52,090 bases of DNA, taken from NCBI GenBank assembly GCA_902806435.1, contig CADCWO010000132.1:1-52090 (forward strand), given 5' to 3'. The translations under genes and the position numbers were made by a program. The stretch is from an uncultured Synechococcales cyanobacterium. Lineage in GTDB: Bacteria > Cyanobacteriota > Cyanobacteriia > Thermosynechococcales > Thermosynechococcaceae. This document shows positions 45,497-52,090 of the stretch, piece by piece (position 1 is the first letter of the stretch; each line of letters opens with the position of its first letter). The notes under the pieces are model-generated. The model was not told where the DNA came from and ran no database searches. It saw only the letters and a program-made list of their open reading frames with translations.

Positions 45497-45515
45497 GCTG
45501 GCAGTTCTAGCCAGC
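45497..45515. other. hairpin between grx and arsC
   Basis: GCTGGC (45497-45502) and GCCAGC (45510-45515) pair around a seven-base loop. It lies 100 bases after the grx stop, in a 241-base gap without a U-tract. It may lower read-through or protect the mRNA. Confidence 0.35.
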
Positions 45516-45637
45516 TAGAGGCAACAAAAGCTTTCTGTCTGCTTGAGCAAAGAGATAAAGTTCTAAAGCAAATTTTTTCCTGAGACAAATGGTACCCACA
45601 TCCCTAACTAAACCTTTTTCTTCAATCAAGCTCACCC

Positions 45638-46033
45638 ATGAAACAAATTATGTTTGTATGCAAGAAAAATTCCCGCCGCTCTCAGATGGCAGAAGGGTTT
45701 GCCCGCGCCTTAGGTGAAGGTAAGGTTGCCGCTGCTAGTTCAGGGCTGGAGGCGAGTTTGGTTGATCCCACCACGGTTCAAGTCATGTCTGAAGTGGGAA
45801 TTGATATCAGGGAGCAGACCTCCAAGCCTTTGAGTGACTTCAGATCCTATGACTACGATGCGGTGATTTCCCTCTGTGGTTGCGGAGTCAACTTACCCGG
45901 TGAGTGGGTCGTACGAGACGTTTTTGAAGATTGGCAACTCGAAGACCCAGAGGGGCAATCGATTAAAACCTTCCGCCGGGTGCGGGATCAGGTCAAGGAG
46001 CGAGTAGAGAAATTGATTCTGTCCCTGAGCTAA
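45638..46033 (+). CDS. arsC: arsenate reductase, glutaredoxin-dependent LMW-PTP-like type
   Basis: 131 residues. Catalytic loop CKKNSRR (Cys8, C-x5-R) as in low-molecular-weight phosphatases, plus Cys80 and Cys82 in SLCGCGVNLP. This trio matches the cyanobacterial hybrid ArsC, which has the phosphatase fold but uses glutathione/glutaredoxin. It converts arsenate to arsenite. Fifteen bases separate it from acr3. Confidence 0.95.
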   Translation: MKQIMFVCKKNSRRSQMAEGFARALGEGKVAAASSGLEASLVDPTTVQVMSEVGIDIREQTSKPLSDFRSYDYDAVISLCGCGVNLPGEWVVRDVFEDWQLEDPEGQSIKTFRRVRDQVKERVEKLILSLS

Positions 46034-46048
46034 CTCATTAGGAAACCC

Positions 46049-47116
46049 ATGATGAGACAAACAAAGGCAAAACGGCTTTCCTTCCTAGACCGCTTCCTGA
46101 CGCTATGGATTTTTGGTGCGATGGCTGTGGGGGTCTGCCTGGGGTATTTTGTCCCCGGCGTTGAAGGGTTTATCAATCAGTTTCAAATTGGGACTACCAA
46201 TATCCCGATCGCGATTGGTCTAATTTTGATGATGTATCCTCCTCTAGCCAAGGTACGGTACGAAGAGCTAGGCGATGTCTTTCGTAACGGCAAAATTCTC
46301 GGTTTATCGCTGCTTCAAAATTGGCTTATCGGACCTGTTCTGATGTTTCTGCTGGCCATTACCTTCCTGCGTGGCTACCCAGAATACATGGTAGGGCTGA
46401 TCTTGATCGGATTAGCTCGCTGTATTGCGATGGTCGTCGTTTGGAGTGATCTAGCGCGAGGGAATACTGAGTACACGGCTGGGCTAGTTGCCTTCAACAG
46501 CATCTTTCAGGTTATCTTCTACAGTCCTTATGCGTGGTTCTTCATCAGCGTGCTGCCGCCACTGTTCGGATTGGAAGGAAGTGTCGTCAACGTGAGCATT
46601 GCTGAGATTGCTCAGAGTGTTTTCATTTATCTTGGCATTCCTTTTCTAGCGGGATATTTCACTCGTTTCTTTTTAGTGAAGGCGAAAGGTAAACGCTGGT
46701 ATCACGCAGAGTTTGTGCCTAAAATTAGTCCGATTACGTTGATTGCCTTGCTATTTACAATCGTGGTGATGTTCAGCTTGAAGGGGAATTTGATCGTGCA
46801 GATTCCCCTGGATGTTGTACGAATTGCTATCCCGATGATCATCTACTTCGTTGTGATGTTTTTGGTCAGCTTCTACATGGCGTGGCGCATCAAAGCAAAC
46901 TACTCTCAATCCGCTAGTGTGGCATTTACGGCTGCAGGCAATAATTTTGAGCTGGCGATCGCAGTTGCGATTGCTGTATTTGGCATTAATTCAGGTGCTG
47001 CGTTTGCAGCCGTCGTGGGTCCCTTAGTGGAAGTACCCGTATTGATTGCGCTGGTGAACGTTGCGTTCTGGCTTGAGAAACGCTATTTCATGACCTCCGA
47101 GTCGAAACCGCTATAG
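46049..47116 (+). CDS. acr3: arsenite efflux transporter ACR3
   Basis: 355 residues with ten membrane helices. Family signature [25 protein letters not shown] contains the conserved Cys; [38 protein letters not shown] is the second conserved region. Exports As(OH)3 using the proton gradient. AGGAAA precedes the ATG at 46049 (a second ATG follows at 46052). Confidence 0.95.
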   Translation: MMRQTKAKRLSFLDRFLTLWIFGAMAVGVCLGYFVPGVEGFINQFQIGTTNIPIAIGLILMMYPPLAKVRYEELGDVFRNGKILGLSLLQNWLIGPVLMFLLAITFLRGYPEYMVGLILIGLARCIAMVVVWSDLARGNTEYTAGLVAFNSIFQVIFYSPYAWFFISVLPPLFGLEGSVVNVSIAEIAQSVFIYLGIPFLAGYFTRFFLVKAKGKRWYHAEFVPKISPITLIALLFTIVVMFSLKGNLIVQIPLDVVRIAIPMIIYFVVMFLVSFYMAWRIKANYSQSASVAFTAAGNNFELAIAVAIAVFGINSGAAFAAVVGPLVEVPVLIALVNVAFWLEKRYFMTSESKPL

Positions 47117-47146
47117 CTCTAGCCACATCAACAGAGGAATTAGAGA

Positions 47147-47620
47147 TTGGCAGACCGAACACCAACAAAAAAACCAGTTCAGCCAATTGCCCAAAATCTA
47201 TGGTGGGTGCTTCCGGGAAAGCTTGCAGGGGTCCGTAAGCCAATAGCAGCGGAACTGAGTGAACTACAGGCTGCGGGTATTGGCGCTATCGTCTCTGTAA
47301 TGGATGACCCCTCCAATCTAGATTTGTATCAACAGGCAAACATCCCTCACCTCTGGTTGCCAACCAAGGGCGGTACCGCACCAAGCCGCGAACAGATTCA
47401 GGAACTCCAAAACTTTATTGACCAGCAAAATCATCTTGGCAGCGCAGTTGCAGTGCATTGCACCAGTGGCAGACGCCGGACAGGTACGATGCTGGCTTCC
47501 TACCTAATTCATGCTGGTGCATCTTACGGCGATGCCATGCAGACCATTCGGACGGCAAACCCTGATGTTGAGTTGCGAGAAGCCCAAGCTATCTTTCTGC
47601 AAGAGTTAGCCAAGAAATAA
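47147..47620 (+). CDS. dual-specificity-like protein phosphatase in the ars operon
   Basis: 157 residues. P-loop [11 protein letters not shown] contains the C-x5-R active site, and the general acid is probably the Asp in SVMDDPSN. Fold of a dual-specificity or PTEN-like phosphatase, not the LMW type. TTG at 47147 is supported by AGAGGA eight bases upstream. Position between acr3 and arsH suggests a role in metalloid stress, but the substrate is unknown. A second arsenate-reducing role through the same P-loop is possible in principle. Confidence 0.82.
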   Translation: MADRTPTKKPVQPIAQNLWWVLPGKLAGVRKPIAAELSELQAAGIGAIVSVMDDPSNLDLYQQANIPHLWLPTKGGTAPSREQIQELQNFIDQQNHLGSAVAVHCTSGRRRTGTMLASYLIHAGASYGDAMQTIRTANPDVELREAQAIFLQELAKK

Positions 47621-47652
47621 CCCACTTTGCCCCACTAATTCATCAACTGTCT

Positions 47653-48315
47653 ATGGCCAGTTTTGATCATCCCCCCAGAATCTTGTTTTTGTATGGTTCA
47701 TTGCGCGATCGCTCCTATAGCCGCTTAGTGGCTGAGGAAGCTGCACGAATCATTCAGGAATTTGGGGCTGAAACGCGGTTCTTTAATCCGCGTGAGTTAC
47801 CGATCTACGGCAGCGTACCGGACACCCACCCCAAGGTTCAAGAGTTGAGAGAGTTAAGCCTCTGGTCTGAGGGCCAAGTGTGGTCAAGCCCGGAGATGCA
47901 TGGGCAAATTACGGGCATCATGAAAAATCAGATTGACTGGATTCCCTTAAGTATGGGAGCAGTGAGGCCGACTCAAGGCAGAACGCTGGCCGTGATGCAG
48001 GTGAGTGGAGGGTCCCAATCTTTTAATGCTGTGAATACACTCCGCTTACTGGGGCGTTGGATGCGGATGTTTACGATCCCGAACCAGTCTTCGGTTGCCA
48101 AAGCCTACAACGAGTTCCATGAAGACGGCAGGATGAAAGATTCTGCTTACCGCGATCGCGTCATCGACGTGATGGAAGAACTCTACAAATTCACCCTGCT
48201 CTTGCGGGAAAAAGTTGATTACTTAACGGATCGCTATAGCGAACGCAAGGAAAAAGCAGCTCAGCAGGTCATTGCAGTGGCAAGCCGTGCCCTTGAGGTT
48301 AGGGATGGGCCTTGA
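47653..48315 (+). CDS. arsH: ArsH organoarsenical/NADPH-FMN oxidoreductase
   Basis: 220 residues, flavodoxin-like. FMN loop [11 protein letters not shown] (14-24), [22 protein letters not shown] (about 78-99) and [28 protein letters not shown] are ArsH hallmarks. Oxidises trivalent methylated arsenicals to less toxic pentavalent forms, and also reduces quinones or azo dyes. Last gene of the ars cluster; 105 bases separate it from the convergent exbD. Confidence 0.95.
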   Translation: MASFDHPPRILFLYGSLRDRSYSRLVAEEAARIIQEFGAETRFFNPRELPIYGSVPDTHPKVQELRELSLWSEGQVWSSPEMHGQITGIMKNQIDWIPLSMGAVRPTQGRTLAVMQVSGGSQSFNAVNTLRLLGRWMRMFTIPNQSSVAKAYNEFHEDGRMKDSAYRDRVIDVMEELYKFTLLLREKVDYLTDRYSERKEKAAQQVIAVASRALEVRDGP

Positions 48316-48420
48316 ACCCTTACCTTTCAGTGGATCCAAGATAAGGTCAAGGAGTAAGTTGAGAGCTCTAATCTCTTCGTAGTGAACCCGCTCTGCTTCA
48401 GCAAAGTTCTGAAGACCCAC

Positions 48421-48834
48421 TTAGCTTTGCTCAACCCCTAAAGAAACGCGATCGCCCCCTACATCCCGCATCTCACCCAGTACCTGAACAACCTGTTCGT
48501 AGGGTAACTTTCGGTCTGCCTTCAGAATTACAGCTCCCTTCGGGTTTTTGGTTAGGTAAGACTGCATTTGTTGGGTTAGTTGGTCTTTGCTAGCAGGTTT
48601 ATTTCCCACTAGAATCTGGCCCTGCTGGTTCATCCCCACTACGAAGGGATCAGGTGTCTGCTGCTGGGTGGCTCCGGCACTGGTGCCGGGCAAGTTGACA
48701 TCCACTGCTTGCTGGCGCGTTAAAGACAGAGAAGCCAGCACAAAAAACGTGAGGACTGTCAAGATCACATCCATCAGAGGGACAAGATCTAAATGAGGCA
48801 TTTCAGCGCCAGTTTTGCCTTTTTTAAATCGCAT
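48421..48834 (-). CDS. exbD: ExbD/TolR-family energy-transducing protein
   Basis: 137 residues. Single N-terminal helix (about 16-38) with the conserved Asp22 in LVPLMDVILTVLTFFVL that couples to the proton gradient, then a periplasmic domain. Partner of the ExbB just upstream (30 bases apart). Powers a TonB- or TolA-like protein. No TonB gene is adjacent; the protein at 43567 is only TonB-like in its anchor. Confidence 0.92.
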   Translation of the reverse strand: MRFKKGKTGAEMPHLDLVPLMDVILTVLTFFVLASLSLTRQQAVDVNLPGTSAGATQQQTPDPFVVGMNQQGQILVGNKPASKDQLTQQMQSYLTKNPKGAVILKADRKLPYEQVVQVLGEMRDVGGDRVSLGVEQS

Positions 48835-48864
48835 GGATAGCTAGGATTAACAGGGACAACAAAA

Positions 48865-49584
48865 CTAACCAGTGGGAGGTTTAGTAGCGCGGTCAGCGGT
48901 TACGGGTGAATCTGCTGCTGCGGTTTCCTCCGCGGGCGCATAGGCATAGCCATTGCCCTCAGATTGATGCCACTGGCGATAGGCCAGTTCTAGATCAGTG
49001 CCCGCCTCGGCAAAGTAATCCACCTGCCGTGCCTGGAGGGTGACAGAGATTCGGAAAAAGATCAGCGCCATAATCGCCACGAGCATCCCGGTTGCTGTCG
49101 CAATGAGCGCTTCACCAATTCCCGCTGTGGCATTTTGGGTATTTGTACCAGCTTGGCTGCCAAGTTCGAGGTTGCCAAAGGTCCGGATCAGACCTGTAAC
49201 CGTTCCTAACAGACCCAGCAAGGGAGCCAAAGCCACTACGGTTTCCAAAAATTTGTCCCCTTTACGCATCCTGATAAATTCTTTATCCCCCACGGCTTCC
49301 ATGGCCAAACGAAAGGTTTCCGGCGTCGGGTGCTTCAGCTTTAAAGGAGCTAACAGGAAGCGGCCTATCGGGATTGCCTGAGCTTGAGCTGCGATCGCAG
49401 TGGCTTTATCCAAATCGACTTGGGCTGCTGCTAGGACATCATGGACAACCCGATCCTCCTGGCGCAAAAATTCAAACCAAAACCGGGCTCGTTCTAAGGC
49501 GCAGGCGAGCGAAGCAATAGATAGCCCCAAGAGCGGCCACATCACTGGTCCCCCCTCAATCACAAAATCGTACAATCTAGCCAT
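48865..49584 (-). CDS. exbB: ExbB/TolQ/MotA-family proton channel
   Basis: 239 residues with three membrane helices (about 12-30, 115-135 and 160-182). Core LETVVALAPLLGLLGTVTGLIRTFGNLE and GEALIATATGMLVAIMALIFF are the family signature. Forms the channel with ExbD. The C-terminal 35 residues are Ala/Glu/Thr-rich and lack a fold. Element 49674-49740 is 90 bases upstream. Confidence 0.93.
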   Translation of the reverse strand: MARLYDFVIEGGPVMWPLLGLSIASLACALERARFWFEFLRQEDRVVHDVLAAAQVDLDKATAIAAQAQAIPIGRFLLAPLKLKHPTPETFRLAMEAVGDKEFIRMRKGDKFLETVVALAPLLGLLGTVTGLIRTFGNLELGSQAGTNTQNATAGIGEALIATATGMLVAIMALIFFRISVTLQARQVDYFAEAGTDLELAYRQWHQSEGNGYAYAPAEETAAADSPVTADRATKPPTG

Positions 49585-50038
49585 AGTTTGTTGAGGGTGA
49601 TGGAGATATTTAAGTTGTGAGCAAGGTTACCTAAGCCGCTAAACCCTAAGCGCCAATCACAAAATTAATAGCATTTTGAGTGAGGGCACTGGGTGAACTC
49701 AGGCTTAAATTTTGGTTATCAGAGATTTAAGGAGCGACTGTGAGGACGTTCTGCCCTATGCCTCAAGGGAGATAGGCTTGGGCAATCAGGTACTGTCTAC
49801 CTAGGCATGACCACAGGTTTACATAGCGTCAAAGTCAAGTCTGGCCGGCGGCTGGCCCTCTTATTCCCATCCAGCTGGGCGGCTGTACCCTCGAGACATT
49901 CTTCAGAAGGGCTTATCGGTTTGGGGCAGCTGATCAAAATCTATAGGGTTGGCTACTAAGCATGCCTGCTGATCTAGGGAACAGTTCCACTCCCAGTAAC
50001 GATATCCTGGCTAATGAGGTGCATTTAAAGTAAAACCC
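49585..50038. other. divergent spacer between exbB and the iron permease gene
   Basis: 454 bases without a gene. Apart from the shared element at 49674-49740 I see only AGGTA/TACCT (about 49788-49802) as a five-pair hairpin. No recognisable Fur box was found, although iron control is expected. Confidence 0.55.
49674..49740 (-). promoter_or_regulatory. conserved element upstream of exbB, copy 2
   Basis: On the minus strand: CAGTCGCTCCTTAAA, 16 bases, TTTAAGC, then TCACTCAAAA, as at 38844-38897 before the porin. 14 of 15 bases match in the first block and 10 of 10 in the last. Distance to the exbB ATG is 90-156 bases. Confidence 0.5.
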
Positions 50039-51730
50039 GTGGCAAAGCCAGATCCTAATGTGATTGCCCCCGGAGTCTGGAGAAAGCCGGGAATTCACAC
50101 TTTCCGTTCCAGCGGCTGGCTGATTCTAGTAATGGTGATCGCTGGCCTGGTTTCAATCCCGGTGATTGTGGTTTTAAGCAGCATTTTTACTGCTTCCGGT
50201 GAAATCTGGAACCATCTAGCGGCGACAGTACTCCCGCGCTATGTTGCCAACTCCCTCTGGCTGATGCTGGGAGTTGGGATCAGTGTACTGATGATTGGGG
50301 TTGGCACGGCATGGCTGGTTACCCTGTGCCGATTTCCTGGCAGCCGTCTATTGGAGTGGGCCTTACTACTACCCCTGGCCGCACCAGCTTACGTCCTGGC
50401 CTATACCTATACTGGCTTTCTGGATTTCGCCGGACCCGTACAGAGCTTGCTGCGCGACTGGTTTGGTTGGAGCGCTGGAGACTACTGGTTCCCTAACATC
50501 CGCTCTCTCGGCGGCGCGATCGCGATGTTAACTTTAGTGCTGTATCCCTACGTTTACCTGTTGTCTCGCGTCGCCTTTTTGGAGCAGTCGATCGTCACCT
50601 TGGAAGCCAGCCGGGTTCTGGGCTGTGGTCCTTGGCGAAGTTTTGCAACCGTTGCCCTGCCCCTGGCTCGCCCTGCAATTGTGGCTGGCCTTGCCCTGGC
50701 GCTGATGGAAACCCTCAACGATTTTGGTACGGTGCAGTATTTCGGGGTGGACACCTTCACCACCGGCATTTACCGTACCTGGTTTGGCTTGGGGGAGCGA
50801 GTAGCGGCAGCCCAACTCGCCGCTTGCCTACTCTTACTGATTCTGGGGCTGATTTTGGTGGAGCGTTGGTCGCGGCGGCAGGCCCAATACTATCAGATGA
50901 GCAACCGCGATCGCCGGCTAGTGGGTTATAGGCTACAAGGTCTCCGCGCCGCGATCGCCGCAATAGCTTGTTTTGTCCCTCTATTCTTAGGTTTTCTACT
51001 ACCAGCCGCCCTATTGCTCCAGATGACCCTCAAGAACAGCGATCAAACTTTAGATAATCGATTTTGGGGCTTTGCTGCTAATAGTTTCACCCTGGCAGCA
51101 ACCACTGCATTGCTAGCTGTGGTCATTGGTGTCCTGATGGCCTATGGCGTTCGCCTTTACTCAAGTAGTGGCATGCGCCTAGCCGCCCGAATTGCCTCAA
51201 TTGGTTATGCCGTACCAGGCTCGGTGATTGCAGTCGGTGTACTTCTGCCCGTTGGCTGGCTAGATAACACAATTGATGCCTGGGCCCGGGCAAGCTTTGG
51301 GGTCTCGACCGGCCTGCTCCTGAGCGGTACCATTGCCGCTTTGGTATTCGCCTACTTGGTCCGCTTCCTCGCTATTTCTTTCAGCACCGTTGAAGCCAGC
51401 TTGACCAAGATCAAATTGAACCTGGATGATGCCGCCCGCAGCCTGGGCCATGGACCTACTAGCACTCTGGTTAGAGTCCATGCACCCATGATGGGGAGCG
51501 GTCTTTTAACGGCAGCCATGCTGGTCTTCGTTGATGTGATGAAGGAACTTCCTGCAACCATCGTCATTCGGCCTTTTAACTTTGACACCCTAGCAGTTCA
51601 GGCTTACCAGCTAGCTGCTGATGAGCGCTTGGCTGAGGCTTCCGGCCCTGCCCTAGCCATTGTTGCCGTTGGCATCATCCCCGTAGTGCTCTTGAGCTTC
51701 AGGATTACTCAATCCCAGCTGAGAAATTGA
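50039..51730 (+). CDS. Fe3+-type ABC transporter permease (FutB/AfuB-like)
   Basis: 563 residues with two MetI-like halves and about 12 membrane helices. EAA loops EASRVLGCGPWRSFATVALPLARPAIVAGLAL in the first half and LDDAARSLGHGPTSTLVRVHAPMMGSGLL in the second half mark the fused double permease of the iron(III) family. GTG at 50039 gives MAKPDPNVIAPG; the Shine-Dalgarno is weak. It meets the binding-protein gene end to end, with two bases between the stop codons. Confidence 0.88.
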   Translation: MAKPDPNVIAPGVWRKPGIHTFRSSGWLILVMVIAGLVSIPVIVVLSSIFTASGEIWNHLAATVLPRYVANSLWLMLGVGISVLMIGVGTAWLVTLCRFPGSRLLEWALLLPLAAPAYVLAYTYTGFLDFAGPVQSLLRDWFGWSAGDYWFPNIRSLGGAIAMLTLVLYPYVYLLSRVAFLEQSIVTLEASRVLGCGPWRSFATVALPLARPAIVAGLALALMETLNDFGTVQYFGVDTFTTGIYRTWFGLGERVAAAQLAACLLLLILGLILVERWSRRQAQYYQMSNRDRRLVGYRLQGLRAAIAAIACFVPLFLGFLLPAALLLQMTLKNSDQTLDNRFWGFAANSFTLAATTALLAVVIGVLMAYGVRLYSSSGMRLAARIASIGYAVPGSVIAVGVLLPVGWLDNTIDAWARASFGVSTGLLLSGTIAALVFAYLVRFLAISFSTVEASLTKIKLNLDDAARSLGHGPTSTLVRVHAPMMGSGLLTAAMLVFVDVMKELPATIVIRPFNFDTLAVQAYQLAADERLAEASGPALAIVAVGIIPVVLLSFRITQSQLRN

Positions 51731-51732
51731 GC

Positions 51733-52090
51733 CTACTTCCAGCCAACCCGGTCCATCAATTCAACCGCTTCTGGGTTATTTTCTCCATAGGTAGAGACAT
51801 TGACACTGTCAGATTTAAACTGTCCCAGCTTAGTGACGACGGGGCTCAATGACACCTCGGAAATCACTGGGTACTCGTTATTACCCTGGACAATGATCTT
51901 CTGCGCTTCGGGGCTGACTAGATATTCAAGAAACTTCACCGCGTTGGACTGATTGGGAGCACTCTTGATGACTCCCGCACCACTGATGTTGATGTGGGTG
52001 CCGCGCCCTGTTTGATTCGGGAAAAAGAGGCCTGTCTGTTTAGCGATTTCCTGCTCTTCAGGAGTCTTTGATGTGGCAAGACGTGCCCAG
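51733..52090 (-). CDS. Fe3+ ABC transporter substrate-binding protein, C-terminal part
   Basis: Runs off the right edge; the frame is open to 52089. The visible approximately 118 residues include TGRGTHINISGAGVIKSAPNQSNAVKF and LEYLVSPEAQKIIVQGNNEYPV, typical of the C-terminal lobe of FutA/AfuA-type binding proteins, ending in DRVGWK. An iron substrate follows from family and from the facing permease gene. The N-terminus and signal peptide are outside the window. Confidence 0.85.
   Translation of the reverse strand, partial: WARLATSKTPEEQEIAKQTGLFFPNQTGRGTHINISGAGVIKSAPNQSNAVKFLEYLVSPEAQKIIVQGNNEYPVISEVSLSPVVTKLGQFKSDSVNVSTYGENNPEAVELMDRVGWK

Noticed and set aside
48223-48420. ORF starting with GTG immediately after the exbD stop
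   Set aside because: The first 40 residues look somewhat protein-like, but the rest is antisense to arsH and there is no ribosome-binding site. Kept only as a weak possibility.
48270-48420. tRNA-like GGTTCAAGGCC on the minus strand
   Set aside because: The T-loop-like string has only three pairing bases, and there is no anticodon or acceptor stem.
1-52090. CRISPR arrays, transposases, integrases, rRNA or tRNA genes
   Set aside because: Scanned by eye on both strands; no regular direct-repeat array, transposase motif or rRNA/tRNA consensus found.

Overview
The window comes from a cyanobacterial chromosome. The octamer GCGATCGC (HIP1) and its GCGATCG core recur inside genes throughout. Typical cyanobacterial families are present: an SLH-OprB porin, an NrtA/CmpA-type ABC transporter, a Synechocystis-type arsenate reductase, ChaB, and an EPS/rhamnose cluster. 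I cannot name the genus. No rRNA, tRNA, CRISPR array, transposase or phage gene was found.

Layout. (1) 1-12.6 kb is a surface-polysaccharide region. An unusual six-gene operon (165-6129) combines CDP-glucose synthesis (rfbF) with an LhgO-like oxidase, an epimerase, an RfbC-like epimerase, a GT2 and a homoserine-dehydrogenase-like/SAF oxidoreductase. A compact dTDP-rhamnose operon rfbC-rfbD-rfbA-rfbB follows, then two separate glycosyltransferases, the first in AT-rich DNA. (2) 12.7-19.1 kb is housekeeping: aroC divergent from a 43-codon ORF and aroQ, then rplI, dnaB, pepP and a PD-(D/E)XK nuclease. (3) 19.2-27.3 kb holds a GPH-type sugar transporter, a GT4 behind a c-di-AMP (ydaO-yuaA) riboswitch, a nitrate/bicarbonate/taurine-class ABC transporter in the order permease-binding protein-ATPase, a second c-di-AMP riboswitch before a USP-like gene, and chaB. 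(4) 27.3-36.8 kb holds a GH116 glucosidase, a membrane DUF697 GTPase, an AI-2E-family permease, a hot-dog thioesterase, panD, and a LysR/TrpD2-like pair. (5) 36.9-43.1 kb holds the SLH porin and the pstS-C-A-B operon (both on the minus strand). The porin ribosome-binding site is perfectly complementary to the Yfr1 sRNA core. The pst operon has a five-unit Pho box upstream. (6) 43.6-48.3 kb holds a TonB-like-anchored conserved protein and a full arsenic module: arsR, grx, arsC, acr3, a CX5R phosphatase and arsH. (7) 48.4-52.1 kb holds exbB-exbD, an Fe3+-type ABC permease and the C-terminus of its likely binding protein, truncated by the window edge.

The least expected signals are regulatory: two nearly identical ArsR-type operators in inverted orientation; the Yfr1 target covering the porin Shine-Dalgarno; a shared element upstream of both the porin and exbB; paired c-di-AMP riboswitches 5 kb apart; and several long intergenic stem-loops. 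The phosphate-uptake, arsenate-detoxification and TonB/iron-uptake genes lie side by side, which makes functional sense because arsenate enters through phosphate transporters.
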